Assembly (NCBI GenBank): GCA_965216965.1
Contig: CBDCGX010000022.1
Span: forward strand, 1 to 64,000
DNA length: 64,000 bases
Source: CBDAKK01 sp965216965
Lineage (GTDB): Bacteria; Spirochaetota; Spirochaetia; WTKD01; G963693115
Direction: 5' to 3'
Under the pieces are notes generated by a model. It was not told the origin of the DNA and made no database searches. It saw only the letters and a list, made by a program, of their open reading frames with translations. Positions within the stretch are counted from its first letter, which is position 1. The number at the start of each line of letters is the position of its first letter. Below, piece after piece: positions 48,569-57,150 of this stretch. Both the position numbers and the translations under genes were made by a program.

Positions 48569-49447
48569 CTATCTTTGTGTTTTAAATGGAAGCACGGTGA
48601 TGTTTTTATAATTTCTTGCTATGTATTCTTTTGCAAGATTTTTATATGCTTGAAGCATTGTATTCTTGTTTATTTGATATTCGTTAAATACAGCTTGTAT
48701 GTATTTATTAATAGCAGTACTTATTTCTTGTTGTATGGTTTTCTGTTGTTCTTGACGCAATTTTAATTTTAAAAAAGCATTTGTAGACATAGTTATTTCT
48801 GTTTTAAGCGCTTGTAAAAGAGGTAGTGTAATTGTAGCCTTTTGTTTATTTATATTCTCTATAATGCTGAGAGGTTCAAGATTTTTCCATCCTACATATA
48901 TTTTTATACTTACTTGTGTAGAGGGATGAGCATTATTAGAATAAGGAATAAAATCTTTTGGATATTCTCCTGTAACATGTATGTATCCCGCATTGTAGAG
49001 GGTGCCTGAATTATTCATATATGCAGCGGCATTATTTAGAATAGCATCTTTAAAAATAGTATCTTTTGGTAAGACTGTCTTTAAGGGAATTGTTTTTAAT
49101 GATATTATTTCTGAAGTATCTTCTATTGTTTGAGCGGGTTCTTGTGCTTGTTGATTAGCAGGAATATCTTTATTTTTCTCAGTAATAGTAGCTAAAGGTT
49201 CTTGCTCAGTAATAGTTAAGGGCGTAGATAGTGAGCTTTTTTCAAAAATTTGGGATTGAGTTTTCACAATAGTATTGTCTGCAGTAGTATCTTTTGAGTT
49301 TATAGAAGTAAATATGTTTTCAAAAGAGTTTTCCTTATACCATTTATTGTAAACAAATGTAACTATTAAACTCGCAAAGATGAGCATTATAAACCAAAAT
49401 ATATAAAATCCAATACCGTTGTTTCTTGAGTACCTTCCTGTATGCAT
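48569..49447 (-). CDS. Membrane-anchored protein, possibly DUF4230-like
   Basis: 292 residues. A short basic N-terminus and one membrane helix (IFWFIMLIFASLIVTFVY) are followed by a threonine/glutamate-rich linker (about 40-115), a beta-rich segment (QVSIKIYVGWKNLEPLSI, ITLPLLQALK) and long C-terminal helices. The anchor, the beta strand with a weak 'hydrophobic-LP' turn and the helical end resemble DUF4230 proteins, but the match is weak. Function unknown. Confidence 0.5.
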   Translation of the reverse strand: MHTGRYSRNNGIGFYIFWFIMLIFASLIVTFVYNKWYKENSFENIFTSINSKDTTADNTIVKTQSQIFEKSSLSTPLTITEQEPLATITEKNKDIPANQQAQEPAQTIEDTSEIISLKTIPLKTVLPKDTIFKDAILNNAAAYMNNSGTLYNAGYIHVTGEYPKDFIPYSNNAHPSTQVSIKIYVGWKNLEPLSIIENINKQKATITLPLLQALKTEITMSTNAFLKLKLRQEQQKTIQQEISTAINKYIQAVFNEYQINKNTMLQAYKNLAKEYIARNYKNITVLPFKTQR

Positions 49448-49603
49448 GAAAACCCCTTAGATTTATTATACTAAATAATAAAAATTATGTATAATAAAAC
49501 TAGCCTCTATTTTTATTAGGTATTATGGGTGTTTGGGGGGAGTATATGACTATAACAATAGCGTGCTTGTGACTGGTGCCTTTATAAATAAATATATTTT
49601 TAT

Positions 49604-50959
49604 ATGAATAGTAAAAACGATAAAATACAATATATAAGGGATGTATTTTCTTATTCTAAACGATTTAAGGGGAAGAAGTTTGTAATATATATCAATGATT
49701 CTATGCTTTCGCTTGATGCGTTTGATGGATTAATTAAAGATATGATACATATACTTAATGCAGGCATCAAGCTCATACTTATATCTGACGCTTCTAAGTC
49801 TATCAATACTATACTCGCTCGTAATTCAATCTCTACTACCATCGTTGGGGGAAGACGAATTGTAAAAGAAGAAGATATCCCACTTATACAAATGGCATCT
49901 TTTGATGTGGGAAATAGGCTTATTACAAAATTAGCAGGGTATCAACAAACGGCAGTTATAGGGAATTGGCTTGTTGCTCGTAGTTATGGTGTAGTAGATG
50001 GCATAGATTACTGTAAATCGGGAGTTTTAGAAAAGATAAATGAAGGATGTGTAGAAAAATTACTTGAAGATAAGATTATTCCTATATTCTCTGTTATTGG
50101 ATGGAGCTATACGGGTACGCCGTATCTTTTAAATTCTATAGAGCTAGCGGTAGGGATCGGAAAGTTATTGAGTGCAGAGAAACTGTTTTATATTCTTCCA
50201 GAAAATGAAGTGAGTCAATTAGAAGAGTTTTCCATAGTGGATGAAACCACAGACAATCAGAGCGTAGAAACTGTTTATAGAGAAGAAAAGTTAAAAGTAT
50301 GCCGAATGAATGTTGCGGGTGCAAGATGTTTTTTAGAAAAAAATTCCGCTATGTGCGATACAAAAATGTATCGTATTATACACAATGGCATTGAAGCACT
50401 TACATCAAGTCTTTCTCGTGTTCATATTTTGAATGGTAATGAAGAAGGCGTATTGCTTGGGGAAATTTTCTTTACAGAAGGGTGTGGGGTTATGCTTTAT
50501 TCAGATGAATACGAATCTATAGAATCAATGCAAATAAAGGATGTGCAAGATGTACTCGTATTGTTAAAGCCATTTATAGAAGAAGGTTCACTTATAAAGA
50601 GAGATGTTGGTATGCTTTTAGAGCAATACAAAGATTATGTTGTATCAAAAAAAGATGGGACTATTAATGGGACTGCCGCTTTGCACAATTTGGGCGAGGA
50701 AAACGCAGAAATTGCATCTCTTGCAGTTTCTGCTGTTGCAGACAAAAAAGGTATAGGGCGAAAACTTATTATGTTTTTACTCAAACGTGCAAAACGAATG
50801 AACTTTAAGAAAGTATTTGTATTTACACTTAAGACTGGAGATTGGTTTGAAAGACTTGGTTTTGTTCAGATAGACTCTAAGAAGCTACCGCAGTTGCGAT
50901 TAGAAGAATATCTAAAACAGAACAGAAAAAGTAGAATATATGAAATATGTCTTATATGA
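49604..50959 (+). CDS. argA: N-acetylglutamate synthase (kinase-fold plus GNAT)
   Basis: 451 residues with the classical ArgA two-domain layout. An amino-acid-kinase fold that lacks kinase activity in this family (about 20-215; FVIYINDSMLS, ILISDAS) is followed by a GNAT acetyltransferase domain (about 325-451) with acetyl-CoA motif AVADKKGIGRKLI and ENAEIASLAV. It acetylates glutamate, first step of arginine synthesis; the kinase-like domain usually senses arginine. No other arg gene is in the window. Confidence 0.85.
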   Translation: MNSKNDKIQYIRDVFSYSKRFKGKKFVIYINDSMLSLDAFDGLIKDMIHILNAGIKLILISDASKSINTILARNSISTTIVGGRRIVKEEDIPLIQMASFDVGNRLITKLAGYQQTAVIGNWLVARSYGVVDGIDYCKSGVLEKINEGCVEKLLEDKIIPIFSVIGWSYTGTPYLLNSIELAVGIGKLLSAEKLFYILPENEVSQLEEFSIVDETTDNQSVETVYREEKLKVCRMNVAGARCFLEKNSAMCDTKMYRIIHNGIEALTSSLSRVHILNGNEEGVLLGEIFFTEGCGVMLYSDEYESIESMQIKDVQDVLVLLKPFIEEGSLIKRDVGMLLEQYKDYVVSKKDGTINGTAALHNLGEENAEIASLAVSAVADKKGIGRKLIMFLLKRAKRMNFKKVFVFTLKTGDWFERLGFVQIDSKKLPQLRLEEYLKQNRKSRIYEICLI

Positions 50960-51026
50960 TTAAGACATATTATAGTGAACCCCTTATGGAAACTATGCAA
51001 TAAAGGAGTTAGTTATACAAAAGTCA

Positions 51027-51908
51027 TTGCATATTCCTATTTTTCTTATTAATCTAAAAAAAAGTAAAGAAAGACTCTTTCGCATGGCTATACAAATGAG
51101 AGATTTAGATCTCTCATTTACAGTAGTGGAAGCTATTGATGGTTCTACAATTTCGGAATGCGAGAAAGAAAATATTCAAAAAAACAGGAATGCTACATTA
51201 TATAAAAATACTTTCACAGTTGGAGAAATGGGATGTGCACTTTCGCACATGGCAGTATATAAAAAGATTATAGACGAACATATAAAGGAATCGTTTATTA
51301 TAGAAGATGATATTTTATTATATCCGTCATTTAAAACAGTGGTGCAACAGCGTATAATGCAGGAAATGCCCAAAGATTGGGATGTGATTTTTTGCGGTTA
51401 TGTACAACATGGGAATATTTATTGTAGCCCCTATAAAAGCGCTCATGTTTTATTTTGGAAAAGAAAGAAATTAAATAAACAGCTATCTGTAGGAGTTCCG
51501 GTAGAATTTTGTTATCATACTGCTGGATATATGGTTTCGTATAAAGGAGCAAAAAAACTATATACACATGGGATTCCTATACGCATGCCAGCTGATATAC
51601 TTACAGGGAACGCACATAATTTTGGATTATCGGTATATGCACTTAGTCCCCCTTGCGTGAGGCAGTACATATGGAAGGTACCAGAATCAACAGTAAAAAA
51701 TACAACAGAAATATTTTCTTATAAACAACGATGTATTAATGTGGTGTTTTCGTCGCACAAGAAGGAGTTATATCTTTTCTTTCATATAATAAAAGTATAT
51801 TTTCTTTGTAAGAATATGTTTATAAATGCTGCAAAAGGATATTTTTTTCCTGTGCGATTCTTGCGGAAGTTAGGGATTATTTCGCTTGATAGAAAAAAAG
51901 AAAATTGA
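51027..51908 (+). CDS. Family 25 glycosyltransferase (lipooligosaccharide type)
   Basis: 293 residues from a TTG at 51027 (AAAGGAG lies rather far upstream; no ATG fits the motif start). IFLINLKKSKERLFRM is the GT25 opening; VGEMGCALSHMAVYKKI and FIIEDDILLYPS carry the metal-binding acidic pair, and CYHTAGYMVSYKGAKKL is typical of the C-terminal part. It transfers sugars to surface glycans in known members. Followed by an FkbM methyltransferase, suggesting a small glycan-modification island. Confidence 0.82.
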   Translation: MHIPIFLINLKKSKERLFRMAIQMRDLDLSFTVVEAIDGSTISECEKENIQKNRNATLYKNTFTVGEMGCALSHMAVYKKIIDEHIKESFIIEDDILLYPSFKTVVQQRIMQEMPKDWDVIFCGYVQHGNIYCSPYKSAHVLFWKRKKLNKQLSVGVPVEFCYHTAGYMVSYKGAKKLYTHGIPIRMPADILTGNAHNFGLSVYALSPPCVRQYIWKVPESTVKNTTEIFSYKQRCINVVFSSHKKELYLFFHIIKVYFLCKNMFINAAKGYFFPVRFLRKLGIISLDRKKEN

Positions 51909-52100
51909 TCTCATCATGCTACTTCCTTTCATGTGCTATATATACCATTTTTTGTCATATAGTTTGATAGTATAGTATTGGAAGTAATAAAAAACACTTA
52001 ATGAAAATAAGGTTATAATTAAAAAGAAGTTCAAATGAGGAACTCTTTGACAATATAGAAATATATTTTTGTTTTTATAGGCTAATGTAGATCTGTGTGA

Positions 52101-52121
52101 AAATCTTCTGTAAGAAGATTT
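52101..52121 (+). promoter_or_regulatory. Hairpin in the 5' region of the FkbM gene
   Basis: AAATCTTCT pairs perfectly with AGAAGATTT around a three-base loop, 43 bases before the ATG. It could shape the mRNA leader; no U-tract, so termination is unlikely. Confidence 0.4.
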
Positions 52122-52164
52122 AATAATATGTTAGGAAGAACTAATTTTATAAGGATAAATAAAT

Positions 52165-53040
52165 ATGAAAAAAATGTTACTAAATTATCTTAAAAATGGG
52201 TGTGCTATTTCTTGTTTAGCACGTATATTTGGAAGATTTCGTTTAGCAAAATCAATTTATGCAAGACTAGTTCGTTACTTAGATCGTACTATAGTTAGGG
52301 TTCCAACTACAACTAGGGTATATGGACATAAAATGTTTTTAGATAAAAAAGATTTTCTTGAGCTTGCAAAATATGGGTTTTATGAAAAATCCATAACGGA
52401 ACTTATAAAGAAAAAAGTAAAAAAAGGTGATGTTGTTTTAGATATTGGAGCAAATATAGGATATTACACATTGATTTTTGCAAAACTTGTAGGTAAAAAG
52501 GGAAAAGTATTTGCTTTTGAGCCAGAGCCAACTAATTTTTCTTTATTGAAAAAGAATGTAGAAGTGAACGGTTACAAGAATGTGGTATTGGTGCAAAAAG
52601 CAGTTTTAAATAAAATTGGGAAACTTAACTTATATTTAAATGAGGATAATATGGGAGATCACAGAACATATGATTCACATGATGATAGACGATTCATCGA
52701 AATTGAAAGTATACGATTAGATGATTATTTTAAGGACTATAATGGAAGAATTAATTTTATTAAAATGGATATACAAGGGGCAGAATTTGGGGCACTTCAA
52801 GGGATGTATGATCTTTTAAAAAAAAATAGTGTAGAAATGACAACTGAATTTTGGCCTGGTGGATTCAAAAGATTTGGTGCGAGTTCAGAAGAGTATCTAA
52901 ATTTACTTACAAAACTTGGTTTTAAAATATATCAAATGGGAGATAAAGAAACAATTAATATTCATGAATTTCTTAAAAGATACTCTTCTGAAATAGAAGA
53001 TTTCACAAATCTATTGTGTATAAAACAAGAAAAAAGATAA
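52165..53040 (+). CDS. FkbM-family methyltransferase
   Basis: 291 residues, SAM-dependent. Motif I is VLDIGANIGYYTLIFAK, motif II VFAFEPEPTNF, then IRLDDYF and FIKMDIQGAEFGALQGM, the FkbM signature. FkbM-like enzymes O-methylate sugars or polyketides; next to a GT25 gene, sugar methylation on a surface glycan is most likely (inference). Start: ATG after AAGGAT. Confidence 0.85.
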   Translation: MKKMLLNYLKNGCAISCLARIFGRFRLAKSIYARLVRYLDRTIVRVPTTTRVYGHKMFLDKKDFLELAKYGFYEKSITELIKKKVKKGDVVLDIGANIGYYTLIFAKLVGKKGKVFAFEPEPTNFSLLKKNVEVNGYKNVVLVQKAVLNKIGKLNLYLNEDNMGDHRTYDSHDDRRFIEIESIRLDDYFKDYNGRINFIKMDIQGAEFGALQGMYDLLKKNSVEMTTEFWPGGFKRFGASSEEYLNLLTKLGFKIYQMGDKETINIHEFLKRYSSEIEDFTNLLCIKQEKR

Positions 53041-53380
53041 AGGGAAAATACCATAGCATAAGGTTATATGATATTTTTCTTGTGAAGTACACTTAAAATA
53101 TAACTATCTCTATAAGTCATGAGTAATGATATTCAATAATAAAGGGAGTGGTGCTTTCTTATGGACATAAGGTTTATCAATTTTAGCTGTGCATACTAGA
53201 AAAAATGACACGTATAGTACCACGAGATACCGTGCTCTTTTTGTAATTATTATACGTGTGAGTATTACTTATTTTTATAGTTGGAAGCATCCCAATTATT
53301 CATATCACTATATATACTGATTTATATGTGAAAGTAGATAGACAACCATAGGAGATATATTTTTCTCTTTAGCAAGGAGT
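53041..53380. other. Gene-free stretch with an inverted repeat
   Basis: No ORF with coding character. CACGTATA (53209-53216) and TATACGTG (53251-53258) can pair, with a smaller CACG/CGTG stem (53221-53234) inside, so a structured leader or small RNA is possible but not shown. The rest is featureless AT-rich DNA. Confidence 0.35.
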
Positions 53381-53425
53381 GTGTTTGGTTGCATTATTAG
53401 TGGCATATATGATAGTATAGATATT

Positions 53426-53680
53426 ATGATGTCAATTTTTATTGGAATTTTTTCATTTATAGCGGTTCTATTCTCGGTGTTAAATGCTCCGTTTGGATTA
53501 GGGTATCTTGATGAAATTGTATTTGTACTCAAGGGTGCTGTTCCTCTTGTTGTTGCGGTGTTTGGAATTTTAAGCATATTTATCGGTATTACCGATATAT
53601 TAGATAAACAACATGCAAAAAAAGAAATGGAGTTACAGGCAAAAATAGAGAAAGAAACGGAGCAGGCAAAGGATACATAG
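53426..53680 (+). CDS. Small two-helix membrane protein, unknown
   Basis: 84 residues from the ATG at 53426 (the frame is open back to a GTG at 53381 directly after AAGGAGT). Two hydrophobic helices (SIFIGIFSFIAVLFSVL and GAVPLVVAVFGILSIFIGI) are followed by a charged, coiled-coil-like tail ending in a run of Lys/Glu. A 9-bp tandem repeat starts inside its last codons. No family recognised. Confidence 0.55.
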   Translation: MMSIFIGIFSFIAVLFSVLNAPFGLGYLDEIVFVLKGAVPLVVAVFGILSIFIGITDILDKQHAKKEMELQAKIEKETEQAKDT

Positions 53681-53706
53681 GATACATAGGATACATAGGA
53701 TATCAT
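53671..53706 (+). repeat. 9-bp tandem repeat (GGATACATA)
   Basis: Three exact units and a fourth, imperfect one (GGATATCATA). The first unit contributes the last codons and the stop codon of the small membrane protein, so copy-number change would not alter the protein. Confidence 0.85.
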
Positions 53707-53791
53707 AGTAGGTATTTTAAGATAATTAATGTATTGTTATTTATAAATAGGTTATTAATCATTAAAATTTCTAATTTTAATGTATTTAAAG

Positions 53792-53821
53792 TTGACATTT
53801 TTATAATTACTTTGTTATAAT
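53792..53821 (+). promoter_or_regulatory. Consensus promoter of rplM-rpsI
   Basis: TTGACA (53792-53797), 18-base spacer, TATAAT (53816-53821), 48 bases before the rplM ATG. This is the best match to the sigma-70 consensus seen in the window, as expected for ribosomal genes. Confidence 0.8.
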
Positions 53822-53869
53822 TGATATACTTAATTATTGAATATGGTGATTGTAAGTAAAAGGTAAATT

Positions 53870-54311
53870 ATGGTTGAAGATAAAACAGTATTTGTAAATC
53901 CATCTAAAGTAACTCGAAAGTGGCATATAATTGATGCAGAAAATCAAATCTTGGGAAAGGTTGCGACTGCCGCTGCTATTTTATTGAGAGGAAAGCACAA
54001 ACCAGAATATACACCTCATCAAGAAGTTGGTGATTACGTTATTATTGTTAATGCAAAAAAAATACAGGTAACAGGAAAAAAGAGAGAACAGAAAAATATA
54101 CTATAGACATAGTGGTTATCCTGGCTCTTTGAAAGAAGAGAGTTTTGAAAAAGTAATACACAGAAAACCTACCTTTCCGATTATGAATGCAGTAAAGCTT
54201 ATGTTGCCTAAGAACCGTTTAGGACGAAAACTTTTCTCACATTTAAGAGTGTATGAGGATGAAGCTCATGATAATAAGGCACAGAAGCCAGAAGTATTTA
54301 AAATAACGTAA
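53870..54311 (+). CDS. rplM: 50S ribosomal protein L13 (one frame break)
   Basis: The two parts together give a normal L13 of about 146 residues: KWHIIDAENQILGKVAT, GDYVIIVNAKKIQVTGKK, then HSGYPGSLKEESFEKVI and AVKLMLPKNRLGR. The frame breaks at an AAAAA run (54092-54096): with five A it stops at 54106, with four it reads QKIYYRHSGYPG as in the family. As L13 is normally needed for growth, an intact gene in the cell, or slippage at the A-run, is likely. Ten bases separate it from rpsI. Confidence 0.9.
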
Positions 54312-54320
54312 AGAGAATAT

Positions 54321-54719
54321 ATGGCAGTTTTAAAACAATTTTATGGAACAGGAAGACGCAAAACTTCGGTTGCTCGTGTATATATCCGACCCGGGAATGG
54401 AAAAATTATTATTAATAAAACACGAGCTCTTGAGGATGTGTTACAAAGGAAAGATCTCATTATTGAAGCATTGCGCCCACTTAGTATAGCAAAGCAAGAA
54501 TCAAAATGGGATATAGTTATTACGCTATCTGGTGGGGGAATAGGAAGTCAGGCGGGTGCGGTGTCACATGGTTTAGCAAGAGCCCTTGTGCATTTTGACG
54601 AAAACCTCAGAGTGCTCCTGCGGAAGAATGGGTTACTTACTCGAGACTCTCGTATGGTAGAGCGCAAAAAATATGGACAGCGAGGAGCAAGGAAAAAGTT
54701 CCAATTCTCAAAGCGATAG
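54321..54719 (+). CDS. rpsI: 30S ribosomal protein S9
   Basis: 132 residues: FYGTGRRKTSVARVYIRPG at the start, GGGIGSQAGAVSHGLARAL in the middle, and the conserved tail KKYGQRGARKKFQFSKR that reaches the P-site tRNA. Standard rplM-rpsI pair, co-transcribed from the promoter at 53792-53821. Confidence 0.96.
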   Translation: MAVLKQFYGTGRRKTSVARVYIRPGNGKIIINKTRALEDVLQRKDLIIEALRPLSIAKQESKWDIVITLSGGGIGSQAGAVSHGLARALVHFDENLRVLLRKNGLLTRDSRMVERKKYGQRGARKKFQFSKR

Positions 54720-54822
54720 TATGTGGCATTGTGGAATATGTAGATATGGTACATGTGTTTTTGAATACTGATGTGTACTGTCAATACTATATTATAAAGA
54801 TAATACCAATGAAAATATAGTC

Positions 54823-55377
54823 ATGGAGGAAGAGTACCAGCGTGTCCTTGCCAAGGGTCTTTCCCTGTTAAGCAGGAGAGCTTATTCTTCTCAAACATTA
54901 TATAAAAAACTTCTACAGAAACATACCTCTACTCATAGTAAAAACGTTGTAAACTTTTTTCTAGAAGAGGGCATTATAAATGATGAAAAGCTCTGTAACG
55001 ATATAGCATGCACTCTTGTTTGTAAGAAACCTTATAGTAAACATACAATAATTAATAAACTTACTTATTATGGTTTTGAAAGAAGTTACATATACAATGC
55101 TATGCATTATGTAGAGGTACTATATCAGAAGGGAGAATTAGAAATATTTTCATTTGCAGGAGGCACACTTTGTGCATTATCTAAAGTACATGATACAAAG
55201 CATTTTTTGTCTTTAGAAGATAACATTTGGAATGTGTTAGCATTATGTGCTTATATAGAAATATCTCACAAAGATTCTTCGCTTCAGCAAGAGAAAATAA
55301 TTAACAGATTGCGATTGCGAGGGTTTAATTTATCTTCCATATATAGAACTATACGTCTTTATAAAGCATGTGTATAA
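54823..55377 (+). CDS. recX: RecX-like regulator of RecA
   Basis: 184 residues built of three-helix repeats. GLSLLSRRAYSSQTLYKKLL and VVNFFLEEGIINDEKLCND match the first RecX repeat, KPYSKHTIINKLTYYGF the second, and KIINRLRLRGFNLSSIYR the third. RecX usually dampens RecA filament growth. No recA is visible in the window, so the symbol rests on the repeat pattern only. Confidence 0.75.
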   Translation: MEEEYQRVLAKGLSLLSRRAYSSQTLYKKLLQKHTSTHSKNVVNFFLEEGIINDEKLCNDIACTLVCKKPYSKHTIINKLTYYGFERSYIYNAMHYVEVLYQKGELEIFSFAGGTLCALSKVHDTKHFLSLEDNIWNVLALCAYIEISHKDSSLQQEKIINRLRLRGFNLSSIYRTIRLYKACV

Positions 55378-55461
55378 AATCATGATTTAAGTAGCTAGTG
55401 TTTTGTATGGCTTGTTTAAAGGGTTTTTTTGTTGTATAATTAAATAGCTTAAGGAGGTTTT

Positions 55462-57129
55462 ATGAAAGCATCAGATGTTTTTGTGCGTGCACTTGAAAAT
55501 GAGGGAGTAGAATATATTTTTGGTGTTCCGGGTGAGGAGAACCTTGCTTTATTAGAATCAATTAGACAATCAAATATAACTTTTGTATTAACGAGACATG
55601 AGCAAGGGGCGGGGTTTATGGCTGCAACATATGGACGGCTTACGGGAAAGACGGGCGTGTGTTTATCTACTTTGGGGCCGGGTGCTACTAATTTTATTAC
55701 GGCAATATCATACGCTTATCTTGGCGGCATGCCTATGGTAATTATTTCTGGGCAAAAACCTATTCGACAAAGCAAGCAGGGATTATTTCAAATAGTAAAT
55801 ATTGTAAACATGATGAGACCCATAACAAAAAAAACTCAGCAAATTGTAGACGGAGTACGAATTTCTTCTGTGATACGAGAAGCATTTAGACTTGCTGAAT
55901 CGGAAAGACCGGGACCTGTACATATAGAATTACCCGAAGATATTGCTGCGCAAGAAGTCAACGATCAATTTTCTCATACATTTCCTGTTTCTAAAAGTAA
56001 CTTTCCTGTTGCAAACGAAGAATCATTACATAGTGCTGCCCAATTAATACGAGGCTCTAAGTATCCTCTTGTAATTATTGGAGACGGAGCAAACCGCCAT
56101 GGTGCTCCCAGTGCATTGCTTGATTTTGTAGAAAAAACAGGGATACCTTTTTTATGCACTCAAATGGGAAATGGTGTTATAGATGAGAGGCATCCTTCAT
56201 ACCTGGGAACAGCGGCACTTTCGGAAAAAGATTTTTTACATATTATTATAAAAAAAGCAGATGTGATTATAAATGTTGGGCACTACGTGGTGGAGAAACC
56301 ACCGTTTTTAATGAGCTATGGTAAGTATGGGGGGAGAAAAGTAATTCATGTAAATTTTTCAGAAGCAAACATAGATAAAATATATTTTCCACAGCTTAAT
56401 GTTGTTGGAAATATTGCACATTCTATGTATAATCTTGCAATGATGGTTGGAAAACAACCCCAATGGGAGTTTAGCTCATATTTTGATATAAAAGATAAAA
56501 TACTTAAGCATGCCCAACAATATGAATATGATACGCGTTTCCCTATACTTCCTCAGCGGGCAGTAAGAATTATGAGAGATATTATGCCAGAAGATGGAGT
56601 AATAGCACTTGATAATGGGATATATAAAATATGGTTTGCTCGAAATTATACTACATATGAGCACTATACTCTTTTGCTTGATAATGCACTCGCAACTATG
56701 GGGGCAGGGCTTCCATCTGCGATTGCTACAAAATTGATAAAACCAGAACGGAAAGTTGTTGCTGTTTGTGGCGATGGGGGGTTTATGATGAACTCGCAAG
56801 AGCTTGAAACGGCCCAGAGGTTGGGACTTGATATCATTGTCGTCATTTTTAATGATGGTGGGTATGGTATGATAAAATGGAAACAACAAGGAGAAGGATT
56901 TGAATCATTTGGGCTAGATTATGGGAACCCCGATTTTGTAAAATATATTGAAAGCTATGGAGGAAGAGGATTTCGTCCCGAAAATGATGAAGACTTTTCT
57001 ACCCTATTAAAAGAGGCGTTAAATACGAAAGGACTATCGCTTATAGATTTAAGAGTAGATTATTCTGTAAATCATGAGGTTCTCAATATAACATTGAAAG
57101 AACTTAATAAAGATTTAGAGGAATTATAA
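55462..57129 (+). CDS. Acetolactate synthase-type ThDP enzyme
   Basis: 555 residues, three ThDP-fold domains. The catalytic glutamate is in RHEQGAGFMAATYGRLTG; the ThDP/Mg motif runs from CGDGGFMMN to FNDGGYGMIKW. The short C-terminus (LRVDYSVNHEVL) recalls catabolic acetolactate synthases rather than IlvB, and there is no small regulatory subunit next door. It is 21 bp upstream of an aldehyde dehydrogenase, a pairing seen in other bacteria whose substrate is not certain. It could also supply IlvC. Strong AAGGAGG site. Confidence 0.8.
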   Translation: MKASDVFVRALENEGVEYIFGVPGEENLALLESIRQSNITFVLTRHEQGAGFMAATYGRLTGKTGVCLSTLGPGATNFITAISYAYLGGMPMVIISGQKPIRQSKQGLFQIVNIVNMMRPITKKTQQIVDGVRISSVIREAFRLAESERPGPVHIELPEDIAAQEVNDQFSHTFPVSKSNFPVANEESLHSAAQLIRGSKYPLVIIGDGANRHGAPSALLDFVEKTGIPFLCTQMGNGVIDERHPSYLGTAALSEKDFLHIIIKKADVIINVGHYVVEKPPFLMSYGKYGGRKVIHVNFSEANIDKIYFPQLNVVGNIAHSMYNLAMMVGKQPQWEFSSYFDIKDKILKHAQQYEYDTRFPILPQRAVRIMRDIMPEDGVIALDNGIYKIWFARNYTTYEHYTLLLDNALATMGAGLPSAIATKLIKPERKVVAVCGDGGFMMNSQELETAQRLGLDIIVVIFNDGGYGMIKWKQQGEGFESFGLDYGNPDFVKYIESYGGRGFRPENDEDFSTLLKEALNTKGLSLIDLRVDYSVNHEVLNITLKELNKDLEEL

Positions 57130-57150
57130 TTATTATTTTAAGGAGGAATT

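Noticed and set aside
53308..53706. Minus-strand ORF with SYVSYVSYVS opposite the small membrane protein
   Set aside because: Its N-terminus is only the 9-bp repeat read in reverse; the plus-strand frame has the coding features.
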